Notes under the pieces: generated by a model | What the model saw: the letters and a program-made list of their open reading frames with translations, nothing else | What the model was told of the DNA's origin: nothing | The model's database searches: none | Origin: Triglochin maritima | Taxonomy: Eukaryota; Streptophyta; Magnoliopsida; Alismatales; Juncaginaceae | Direction: 5' to 3' | Assembly: GCA_963682175.1 (NCBI GenBank) | Contig: OY821786.1 | Span: 36,449,501 to 36,513,500, forward strand | Length of the DNA stretch: 64,000 nt | Made by a program: the position numbers and the translations under genes | Shown: in pieces, positions 1 through 12,500 of the stretch | Numbering within the stretch: the first letter of the stretch is position 1 | How the letters are laid out: each line of letters opens with the position of its first letter

Positions 1-422
1 TTGTACTGGTACACACATTAACATCAACCAAGCATTTCTTTCCATTATTGGTCCTTTAATTAAGTTGGCCAGCTTGTAGATATCATAACCTACCTGAATA
101 ACAAAAAAATTATTATATACGATCTGCTTATTAAGAAAAACTTTATTCTGCATTATGGATAAGAAAAGTAAGGATACCAATAAGTCTTATTCATTTTCTT
201 TTTAAGAAACCACTGACAAGTTTAATCACGCTCTAATTATCACCTATATTAAAACATGCACGTTTGTTAATCTTTTTAAAAGCATTGCATGTTTTTTAGT
301 TAAATATTAAACATGTAACTCACATGTTGGGAAATTGATCACTATCCTTGTTAATTCAAGACTTATGATTTATCAACTGAACTAATTCGAGTTGGTTCTA
401 ACGTGCATATTTATGCATGCAG

Positions 423-2877
423 GGCCTAGTGATGCTCTCCCTATCATCCTACCTCTTCTTGTTGAGTCCCAAAGGCTGTGGAGACCCCCACACCCAATGC
501 AAACAGCACTCCACCATAGAAGTGGCCATGTTCTACATAGCCATCTACCTAGTTGCCCTCGGCAACGGCGGGTACCAACCAAACATAGCCACCTTCGGAT
601 CCGACCAATTCGACGAAGAAGATCCCAAAGAGTGCACCTCCAAGACCTCCTTCTTTAGCTACTTCTACTTGTCCCTCAACTTGGGCTCTCTCTTCTCCAA
701 CACATTCCTTAGCTACATAGAAGACAAGGGTTATTGGGCAATGGGATTTTGGCTCTCTAGTGCCTCAGCTCTAATGGGATTGGTGTTGTTTCTTGTTGGT
801 ACACCTTGGTATAGGCATTTCAGACCAGTGGGGAACCCTTTGGCTAGGGTGGGGCAGGTTGTGGTGGCTGCTTCTAGGAAGTCTTTGATCCGGATGCCAC
901 CTGATCCCAAAGGTGAACATCTTTATGAGGTGGATTTGGCAGATTTTGATGGGAAGAATGTTTGTAGAAAGATTTTGCATACCCAAGGTTTAAGGTAAAA
1001 TACTAATTACTTCAATTTTATGAGATACTTTGTAGTCCATTTCACATATGTGTGATAGATGAAGATTTTTTAGCTACATATGAACAATTAATATGGATTA
1101 AGATTTTTTAGCTATAAATGAAAAGTATGGGTTACAATGGACTCTCAAAAGTGTAATCGATTCATTTTGGTATCAAGTGAAATTGTATTTGTCTACCATT
1201 GGGTCCCACATCATTCAATGTACTTGTCCCACATATGCCACTATCTTAGCGCAAGTAAATCAAAAGACACCAACCAATATTCTCTTTGTGCGGTTCACAC
1301 ACATGAATTAGCCATTTTAGTTATTTATATATGGTAGTGTACTCGTGTTGGAAAAATAATTTCACGTCTTCATCAAATATTTATCTAAAAGTTGTGCCCA
1401 TTATTTTTTATTAAGATCTAAAGATGTACGGGACAAATATGTTATCTAAAATATATCTTAGATTTTACGATTTTCACTGCATTGAAAATCCATCTTATAT
1501 AAAAAGAATTTGATCGAACTTTACCCTCAAATAAATAGGTCCCTGATATTCTTTGGTCTATATATATTCTGTATATATATGATGCTGCTAGTGTTGATTG
1601 ACTACTTAATTTCTAAGATCCCATGCACATATATGTACATGAACAGATTCTTTGACAAAGCTGCTATAGTAGTTGATTCAAGAGACTTCACCCAAGAGGG
1701 TCAAGACCACACCACAAATGACCCATGGAGGCTATGCACAACAACACAAGTGGAAGAAGTAAAATGTGTGATCAGACTCCTCCCCATATGGCTCTGCACC
1801 ATACTCTACTCAGTGGTCTTCACCCAAATGGCATCTCTCTTTGTGGTGCAAGGCTCAGCCATGGACCTCAACATACAAGGCTTCAGAATCCCAGCATCAA
1901 GCATGTCTGCTTTTGACATAGCAAGTGTGGCAGCCTTCATTGTGTTGTACAAAAGAGTGATCAACCCAATGGCTTGTAGGCTCCAAAAAGGTGGTAAAGG
2001 CCTCACTGAGCTCCAAAGAATGGGAATTGGGCTTGTTCTTGCAGTTGCAACCATGATTGCTAGTGGGCTTGTGGAGCATCATAGACTGAGAAAAATTGTG
2101 GTTGGTGGAAACCTTAGTGTGTTTTGGCAGGTAAACACATAAAGAGCCTCCGATTTTCAGTAATTTTTTATTGAGCGATTCTTAAGAGTTAACTTTTAAT
2201 GATTCCTTTGAGTGTTCATTTTGAGCCAAAATAGACAGCTAAAGCTTTAAAAGTCCACATATGAAGTTGAATCCACTACATGTCAAAATGAATTTCAGAA
2301 GAGCACATCTAAGAATTTTGATTGAATTAGAAACGTATTATATCATGGCAAACAAGTTGGTATTGAAGATATTTCCAATCACTTGAAGGATATACAAGAA
2401 ATTATCCTGATTTTTTACTTTGACCAAAACATATGGTTAAGAAGGTGATTGCCCCAATGTAAGAAGAGCTAACTCAGTTGAGTTTGTGTTAAAAACCAGG
2501 TTCCACAATACACACTCTTGGGTGCATCAGAGGTGTTCATGTACGTCGGCCAGCTCGAGTTCTTCAACCGACATACTCCGGACGGATTGAAGACCTTTGG
2601 GAGTGCACTTTGCATGACTTCCATGTCTTTTGGGAACTACGTTAGTACTCTCATTGTGAGTGTTGTGATGGCTCTCACTAAAACTGGGAAGAGCAAGGGT
2701 TGGATTCCTGATGATCTTGATGAGGGTCGTTTGGACAAGTTTTACTTCTTGTTGGCCATACTTACTAGTGTTGACTTCTTCGTGTACTTGGCTTGCGCGA
2801 GGTGTTATAGAGAGATGACGTTGGAAGGACGATGTCAGTCTCAACAGCAACATATCAACCATATTTCTGGTGTCTAA
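423..2877 (+). CDS. NPF (NRT1/PTR family) proton-coupled transporter, 3' three exons (5' part outside window)
   Basis: Plasma- or vacuolar-membrane transporter of the major facilitator superfamily; family members move nitrate, peptides or hormones with protons. Seen: three exons, 423-994, 1647-2130 and 2500-2877, each with AG acceptor and GT donor; together 1434 nt, 477 residues plus stop TAA. Exon 1 carries the family signature GNGGYQPNIATFGSDQFDEE followed by the FFSYFYLSLNLGSLFSNT helix. Exon 2 starts LRFFDKAAI across the splice and holds the helices around LLPIWLCTILYSVVFTQM. Exon 3 opens VPQYTLLGASEVFMYVGQLEFF and ends with the last helix and a short polar tail. Full NPF proteins are about 580-620 residues, so about 100-140 N-terminal residues, including the ExxER proton-coupling motif, lie left of the window. 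The sequence resembles the NPF7 (NRT1.5/NRT1.8) group, but the subfamily and the substrate are inferences. The gene is convergent with GRV2. Confidence 0.9.
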
Positions 2878-3508
2878 GTTGAAGTTTACCTTGTTTGATT
2901 CGTTGCAACAACAAATGTATTCTTCTCTTGGTTACTATGATTAGCTCGTGCTCCATGGACATAATCACACCTTGAAAATGATTCAAGCAGGCGTGGTTAT
3001 GGAGAGAAATACGTCAGTAGTGGCTTCTGGATGGTTCAATGATTAATAGTAGGTAAAAAGAGAAAATCACAAAAAACATCATAATTTACCTCACAATATT
3101 TACATAAAATTAGACAGCGTGATTATCCGACCATTACAATTATTCAAATGATAACGAAAAAAAACCCTCCGACAACTTCAAAATCCACTCTCAAGGAGGT
3201 GATAATTAAAAGAAATGCCAGAAAGAAATTGGCATTCGCGTGGAAAGGCTAAAACCCACAAAAATTAAAACAATACAAGCTGATAGCCTTATTCTTACTG
3301 AAGATGCACCACGACGGTTTTATGGACACACTATACAGGGCACGAACTTTACAAATTTCCAACAAAAAAAAAGGATCTCACTCCCCTCTAGATTTTATAC
3401 AGATCCCACAACAAGAAACTGTACAAAGTATACTCTATAACAATCATCTATCCTATGCATGAAAAATATCTTGTTTCAAATAAGCAAAATCTGAAATTTT
3501 CCCTATAT
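2878..3508. other. Convergent intergenic spacer (NPF / GRV2 3' ends)
   Basis: About 630 bp between the NPF stop codon and the GRV2 stop codon. AT-rich, expected to hold the two 3' UTRs and polyadenylation signals. I see no ORF with family resemblance and no repeat. Confidence 0.6.
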
Positions 3509-6500
3509 TTATCGCCCATCTTGGTTTCCATTAAAATTGGCAGGAGCAGAAGGGAGCCTTGCAACAGTCGACTGTGGCGCAGCTGGAAGAGCATACGTTA
3601 TTCGTGCTGAAGAGCTCTCTATTAGTCCAGCAACTCCAGCGGCAGCAGACTGAGCATTAGAAGGAAGAAAGAGGTCGTGTCTCTGATCCTTGTAAGCTCT
3701 CCATACCTGCTAGAGTAATTATGTCAAGAGAGAGAACTACATGTTTATCCGTGTCGACCCATTTTTTACTTTTTACTTTGGAGCAAAGCTTAGTTCGTAA
3801 AAAAAATCAACCATTTGAAATAAGAGCAACATATAAAGTATATATGAACGGTAGACACGCAAGATGCTTATCATCAAGTTGGGGTAGTTTCGGGATTTAA
3901 TGAAGATGATTGAATTTGAAAGGTTTGACTAGCGTTTCCTCATCTTCAACAAATTAGTGAAAGCACACTTTCACTTCAAAAAGAAATTGATGTTTAAAAA
4001 TATTTAAACTACCTGCTGGCTTACTGGCTACTAGTTAGGTAAAGATCTGAGTAAGTATCATATTAACAGTTTCATAGGTTAGGTATCAAAAGAAAGGCAA
4101 GTACTAAAGTTTTGTAGGCGGTAGAAATTAAGAGAGACAAAATACTTACATCTGAAGCATCCAATAAATCACGAACTTTAGCACAATGGGCACCTTCTGC
4201 GGCAAATGCATGTAATACCTGAATCAAAGAGCAGCTCTTAGGATTAGATACAATATCTAGAAAGATGGACTAAACAATGGAACACCATGAATATGAATAA
4301 TAAGAATGTGCTATGTTTTGTACTCCCTCCTCACAAACCATGTCATAATGTAAACACAATTTCAGACACAAAAATACTCAAGTCTCTAACCTTGAAAGCT
4401 CTTTAAGACCTTCCCCCCCCCCCCCCCCCCCCCCCCACAAAATCAACTTAAACTACTAATTTTGAATCTTCTCTATCTTAAAATATGTGGTAATGTGGTC
4501 GTGAGGTTTCATCAGTGTTAGAAGTTTGGTGTCAAATTGGTGGCAAAAAATATTAGAACAGCAAGTAAGCAGTACTGCAAACCTCGACAGCAAGTACACG
4601 CCCTATAGATGCTTCAGACTCATTCCACTTCATTTGAGTACAAAGGCCATGTCTTCCTCCAGCTCTCCAGTCAAGTATTCCTAGGAGTACTTCAACAAGG
4701 CCAGCCCTAATTGTTACATCAATCAAATATGATTAAAATGGTGAAAAATATCATGCATATGTTGTTCTGACAAAACTAGCAAGTTAAGCTCAAGATAAAA
4801 GAGACTTTCTGTTTCCATGAAATGACTTTTAAGGGTTTATTTTTTGACAAGTGACTCTTTTGAGTTATTTGGCAACTTTGAATTCTTCATGAAGAATTTA
4901 GTTGTGATTTTGAACTTTCACCAGTTCCACCTTTTTTTTATCGGTATCACTACGTCCACCTTTTTTTATCGGTATCACCAGGGCCACCTTACTAACCATG
5001 TACTACTTTTCTTCCTCTCCATGAAACATACCATTATATCACTTCAAAATTCATGGTTAGTAAAAACTTCTGCTTCAATTTATGCTACTACATTCACATC
5101 CATAAGTTCAGCTTCCTTACTCAGTATTAAAACATGAACTTTAATTTAGCTTGTCAAAAAAAAACTTCAGAGAACAAAATTTTATCTGATGAGTCATGGC
5201 ATCAACATTGCACATAAATATACATTGGATGGGCCAAACATTTTAAAAATATATGAACCAACAGCATGACCACAAGTAATATTCATATATATTTGAAAAC
5301 ACTAAATTACAGAGTACAATGAGAAAACCTCAAATAATTGGTGGATTACCTTTAAGAGCAGTTTGATATGCTCAACCAACAAATACACTACTTTAGAGAC
5401 CAATACCGGAAAAACACAAGCAAGAATGACATGACATCAAAACAATCATTAAGAGATATATTGGCATGATTAGGAATTGAAGACTTACTTTGAGACCAAC
5501 ACTGGAAAAACACAAGCAAGAATGACATGACATCAAAACAATATATTGGCATGATTAGGAATTTAAGGACTTACTTCAACCCTTGTGCTACAAGTGAATC
5601 TCGAGCACGGTTTCCAGAAACAACAACACGTTTCAAAGTTTCAAGTGCTAATATACTCCCTCCATGCCATCCAATTGCTTTCATTAACAGTGGAACAACC
5701 TCGCACAAGAAAAATCATGTTAGCAGCATTCACTAGAGCAAAACAGTTCAAAATGGATTAAGTACAGAACTTAAAACCATCCTAGAGAATGAATTAAAGT
5801 TGCCTAATGTTTAGGTAGTTACTGATCATGAGATATAAGCTATAGCTGTTACAATAGCTTGTATGTAGCACCTAGTTACTTATGATGTTTAGTGAATTGA
5901 GATATCCGATACCAACAGACTACTGTTATCAGGTGTAACATCACAAAATAAAGTGCGACATTGAAGTTGGAATAATAAAGAGACAGGAAACTGCTAAAGA
6001 GCAAGGTTTATATTAATGTTTTCTTTTACTTCAATGCTTGATCATGCACCAGGAAATTTGACATTAGCCACAGATGATTGTAGCGCAGCCTAATGGGTCG
6101 TACCAGGATCATTTGGCATGTTTGATAGCATACATACCTGAGGAGTTCCTATACTTGTGGCTGCCATAGCTTCAGCACAAGTTGTACTTGAAGCAAGCTG
6201 ATGTAGGACGCGCAAACAACTAAGACGAACTCGTTCTTGAGGAGTTGGTGTTGAATCTTTTGATTGTTCGTCATTACTGACATCACTAGGGTGATCACTC
6301 CCATTTTCCAGCTCTTCAGATGACATTGTTTCTCGTCTTCCCTCATAAGCCATAGCAGCAACAAGCTTCGGGACATAACCCAAGAACCCAACATGGTCCG
6401 CAAGTGCAGGGTGCACTCGCAACAGTGAAACAAGTGCAGCAGACAGAAGCAAAGGTAGATCACAATCAACAACTGCTTGTGCATCATAATGTGTAGCTGC

Positions 6501-9500
6501 AACTGAGGAAACATATTGATCCAGCAATCCCTCCAAAAATTTTCTTGGATTTCTTAAAGGAAATTTAGGATCCTTCAAAAATAGTCTTACATAAATACCT
6601 CCAACCTGTAAAAAAAATAAAGCATGGGTACTTAGACTGAAACCTTTGATGTTAAAAGCTAAGTGTAACCGATTTATACAGGTACCTGTGGTTCATCTCT
6701 CATTTCCTGTTGCCCAGATGCCTGCTCAGGTATGTCCCAGTCAACAACACGCCCTTTCATTTGTTCATGAAAGAGGTCTGACGCCATAGTCGCCAATTGT
6801 GCAGAGAGAGAAGCTGCCATTGCAGGTGTCCATACAAGTTCTGGGGTTTCGGTTGTTTGATCAAGAATGGCAACAACTGCTTCACCAGGTCCATCCTTGA
6901 CAGCAGACACTAAACCATCTGGTAAAAATCTTGCCAACGTTATAGCAACCCTCGGGCCATGCATTGGTTGTCCCAGAAGTTTCCCCAACAGTGATGCAGC
7001 AGCTGCCCTTTGTAACAAAGGTATTTCTTCTGAAAAAAATGACCATATAAGCATGTATACTATTCTTGTGAGAAATTATCCAGAAGCACTGCAATGAGAT
7101 ATCTGAGATGAGTTTTTTTTTTGGATCGGTCTGAGATGAGTTACTTGTAGGCACAATGACATTATTAGATTGGTCTGAGATTGTTTTGTAATTAATGGCA
7201 GTCAATATGGAATGTTCATTTCTGGCTGATACCCAGTGGAACAAGAATGCTTCTGTTTCTCAACTTCATGAAACTACTAGGTGAAACCATATAAAAGGGG
7301 ATTCATATTTGTAACTATTGCCTAACGTAACTAATTCATCCATGAAATCCCTGTTAATTGTATTGCTCTTCTTGGGGGGGGGGGGGGGAATAAAAAAAGT
7401 ACAGTACTCAAAATGTACTGTTACCATTCAAAAAGAAAAAGTACATGTTGCTGCTTTGAACCTTAGAATGATAAAAGAAATTTAGGAAATATTCACCTTG
7501 GACAGGTAAGAGAAGTTCAAGAATATATACAACTCCACCATGCTTAGCGGCAGCCCATGCTAACTCAGGTGTGCTTGCTAAGGCATAAAGAACATGCAGA
7601 GCACCTTCTCTGCAAGGTGGAGAGCAATGAAGCATTTGTAATAGTAGGATGAGATTTTTCTGCTCAGCAACCATAGCCTCCAAGCAAGGGGCATATGCTG
7701 TTAACAGAGAAAGTACACCTAAAGAAAGTTGAACGACCCTTTCATCTGGGAACTGTGCAGTACAGCACTCAAAAATAGGCACAAGCTGTTCCTTGGTAGA
7801 AAATACTGCTGCCAAACCTGGATTGCTTGTTAAAAGATTCTGCAAAATAAACAAGTTCAATTCCATGTATAATTTGTTTGTACCGGCAAGTAAAATTAAT
7901 AGTAGTCATTATCTACCTGAAGAGAAGTTAATCCCATTTGAAGATTCTTCACCAGTTTAAAATTCTGACCAAGCACCTCTCCTTCAATCGAACATGTTAA
8001 AGATTCTCTAAGATTTCTTTCATTACTTTCATTCTCATCACCACTTTCAAGCTCAGAATGCTCAATATTAGAGCCACTGGTACTGGATTTTGTCTCAACA
8101 TTAGATTCTCGCAAAAGTTCAAAAACAATACCAGATATGAACTCAAGAAGAGCAATACAGAAAGCATCAGGTTCACTTATTTCAAAGTTTGGCTGGTCAT
8201 TATATACCCTTAGATACACATTGCCAACATGAAGCTCGTTCGATAGAGCCTCATGCATGAAGGATTGTGCTTCTGTCAAATTATACGAGCCATCAGGCCC
8301 CTGATTCGCACGTTGCTCATCAACAAATTTAAGTAGCTCCGCCCGGGTTGATGAATTCCAGATTATCTACATCAAGAAAGAAAATATTACATGTGACTGC
8401 AGCCAAATGGTGGTAAGACAAGTGTATGACAAGATATTGGAACTAAAAAGATTTTAACGAAAAGAACTGGCGGCGCCTACGACGAAGGTTGTACAGCAGC
8501 AGTAGCACCGGACAACCCTTTCTATATGTTTCTCAAAAGAACTAAAATATAATTAATTCAGTAAAAAAATAATGGTGATTGTGGCTTGGGGACCGTGAAG
8601 TAATTTATAGGTGTAGATCAACATCTCAGTTTCTTCAACAGTTTAACAAGCACTTTGTACTATGGAGTGGCTGGGAAACCTTAAAACCTTTTTTTGGGTG
8701 GACACATCGGCCATCACATACTGGGAGAATTGCATCTTTATGTTGTTTTAAGTATATATACAACATAAATGTTCTTTTGAGATGTTTAAAATATTAAATT
8801 CCTAGATCTTCACGGGAGAACTGAAGGAAGTTTATGAATTGATTCCTATAGTACACTTCTGCCATGTCAAACTCTTGCAAATGCTCCATGCTCTGCAGAC
8901 TTTTTGCTAACCAAGAACTGCTAGCGCCCCAACAAACTTGCTTACTGGGTAACAAGAGCACTGAGCAACTCCAAAGACTATCACCTGAATGGTTCCTTGT
9001 GATTTGAAGGAGTCACTGCCACCTTAAACAATTAAATCCTGATTCCTTCAGAACATGGCACTGTTACCTATTTACCTATACCAATTTACTTGTATATGCA
9101 AACAACTGCCTCTTGTATACTGATGAAACCTCTTGAGACTCTGAACATAAAACAAAACCATGTTTCTTAATTTGTTATGTATCACTACATATTTGGATCC
9201 CCTGCAAACAACCTAGTACAAGTACAACGGGTCGCAAGCCAGCTACTTCACAGTCAATGCTGAACTACTAGTTTACAAGGAAGAAACCACCCAGTAAGAA
9301 ATCCAAGCGTAACACTCCGGTCTACAACCACCAATCAGGTTGGCTAGCACTTTCTAAAGTCCTTTTCCTCATAATGATTCAACAAGGACTCCAAATACAA
9401 CTAAATCAATATTTGAAACCAATATAATAAAAGCACAATGCAGCCATTTACCTCTGGAGATTCCAAATTTGAATTCAGGCTTGATAGAAGTTCTTTTAAT

Positions 9501-12500
9501 TGTTGATGTTTGAGCATACTAGCATGTTTGGGAGTGAGCAAAGCTTTAAGTGCAGCAGCAGCAGTTTTGTTATAAGGTGATGATATTTCATCACTATAAA
9601 CCCCACTAATTTTGGCAAGAGCTTGAGAGGCATTCAATGCATGAACATTTTTCGCAATCTGTACACTAGAACCAACACCATGTGCCTCCGTTACATCGTT
9701 CTCAGCAGCTGTCGCATCATATTGAAGCAACAAGGGCAAAACGTACCTGAAAGAAATATAGATTAAGCAAGCACAGTTAGGAAAATAGATTACAAACTGA
9801 AAAGAATAGTGTGAGTAATAAAATTTGGATCACACAAACAAATCCAAGATGTCTTGAGTACTAAGAATCGGTACATGTGCGAGGGAGATTCTTATGCTAA
9901 TATTACAAACAAAGAACGACGGGAGGTCAGACGTGTAGAGTAAATTATACCAAAGAACACCAGCTCTGAGTAAGGCATTCTGCAAATCAGATGATACAGA
10001 AACACGCGCTGCAGTTTGCAGAGCAGCATCAACAGCAGATGGTATGAGTTCCAGTTCAGTGCAGTGAACAATATCCTCAATCAATCCTCCAAATTTGAGA
10101 ATTTCTTCTCTTGCATTCTCAAACTGACTTAGGACAGAAAAAGTGTGCATAACATTGGCAACAATAAGAGCAGCTGGATCATTGGCAGTAGTAGTAGGCT
10201 GGACAACACACATGCAGCGGGAGAGAAGAGTAGCCAAAAGTGGGATTCCTTCGTCTCTGACAAGCTCTTCTCCATTCAGTGCAGATGACTCGCACCTGAA
10301 TTGGAAGAACTTGTTATAAAAAGAACTTGACTAAATAAGGTTTTATCAGAAGGCACTGGCAGCTAATCATTGCTTACGTTAGCCAAATGAGTTCTGACGC
10401 AGCAACAAGAAGAGTTGCCCTATCAGATGAAAGAAAATTGCTATCATTTTTATCCACAGTGACCGCATTGAGCAACATAGGGTAACCAGCATATTTGAAA
10501 GGTTCCAAAACATTGCCATGGCGTCTGTATAAGATACATTGACTTTTCAGTAGAAGCAACAGCCTCCATGTTTGTGGGCCTTGTAGTCCTTGCATTGTAG
10601 CCTATAGAAGCATAAGGTAAAGTAAAATATATATTCTTTAAATTACAACTACAACATTATTCCTGTTGTAATGAACCCACATGAGACAACTACAATGACT
10701 ACTTTTAATGGCATCATATAATGTCAAACTAATGACCTTTTCTTTTGAAGATTTCATTTACCATTGTCCTCTTGTAATGAACTGTATGAAATATAGCAAA
10801 ACATAAATGCAAATGATTACATGAATAGCCACAACAACGTAGATGACTAGATATCCACACATAAATAAAGGTTTTTCAGAGCTTCTAATTACTGATGGTC
10901 CATAGCCTCTCTTTAAATGAGACCCAAGTACAAAAACGTTTAGGTGTTTTTTTATCAGTAAAAACAAAGAGACAGGTATTAACCAGATAATTTTAAAGGG
11001 GAAAAGAACGTCTATCGTGTATAGTGCTTTTAAGGTATTAACCAGATAATTCAGAAGGGGGAAGAAACACCTATCCTGTATAGTGCTTTTAGTTAACCAC
11101 TTAACCATCGTATCACTGTAGCACCAAATAAGATGAACATGTTCTCCAGCATTTTCCAGGAAAGTAAGTACCTGCAACCTCTCATAAGCCTTCTGTACAG
11201 CAACGAACTTCTCTCTTCCTTCAGGGTTTTTGTCAGGGTGGTAACGCATTGCAAGTTTCCTATACTGTCTTTTAAGCTTTTCCTCGTCAATATTTCTAAT
11301 TTGTTTAGAAGTATTAGAGTAGTCTTCAACTTCAAGAGATGATGTACCATCATCTATAAGATCATTCAGTGATATTTCCAAAATTTTAAGAGCTTCTTCC
11401 TCTGACAGATCCATTGGCCGCCGAGTCAATTCTTCACGCCACATAACAAGCAAAGATTGAAGAAACTCAACATGCTCTACGATAGGCCAATTTGGAAACC
11501 TCAATTCATCACACAAGTTTCGAAGATAATAGCGGTGACACCACATTTCATCTTTTAACTCCGGATAAGTAACAGGAGGCATTGGGGCATAATCATATAG
11601 TGCATGGCAATGTTGAGGTAATTTTTGGGGGAAATCACCAAGATGCTGCAAAACCTATAAAGAAAACGCACATAAATGGCAGCAGATCAACATGGGAAAT
11701 CCTAAGATCTTGTTAACTTCAATTACTCATTAAAAGTTGGCATGATAAGATTTGAAAGATCAACCTGACGTATCAAATGTTCTGCTCGCATCTTATGCGT
11801 CCAAATGATTTCAGGAGTATCAGAATCAGAAACCATGGCAGCTGCAAATGCGGATGGCCCACTCCGTTCTAATACATACAGCAAGGATTCTGGAAGAAGA
11901 CCACCCAGCACACTACGCTTCGCCAAAGGCAAGGAAGACGAAAGTGCAGACTCTTCTCCACCGTGAAATGCTTGATGGACATGTGTCATTGAGAAGAGCT
12001 GAGCTATCGAAAGGAGATTGGACCCAGGATATGCCAGGGCAAAATAGAAGGCACCTGTACTGTAAAGTCTTATCATGGCCTTCGGGTTTCTAGTAACAAT
12101 AGACTTTAGCAAAGATGCAGCACTCTCCACAATGCTAGGCTCACCTGTCAGCATGGCCTAAAACACAGACAACAAATGAGTACGGAAATAATGCTGTTAA
12201 TCAATTTGTTGATAACACCAAAATATGCTAAAGCTATGTGGTATTTAGTTGCAAATTAGCCGTGAACCACCTTATAAAAACTTTTGCCCAACATTTGACG
12301 AGAAAACTGTCAAGGCATCATGCTGACATCCGACGTTCCTAATTATTTGTATAATAATAGATTTAAGGCTTCTAAGAATACCAAGCTTATTATATCTTAC
12401 CCAGCCAAGATGGTTTAGCCAGTTAGCCCAATAAGCAACTGAATTGTAGAGTATATAAAGCCTTACACGGCGTTCCTGCCAACTAGGCACAAATACAAGC

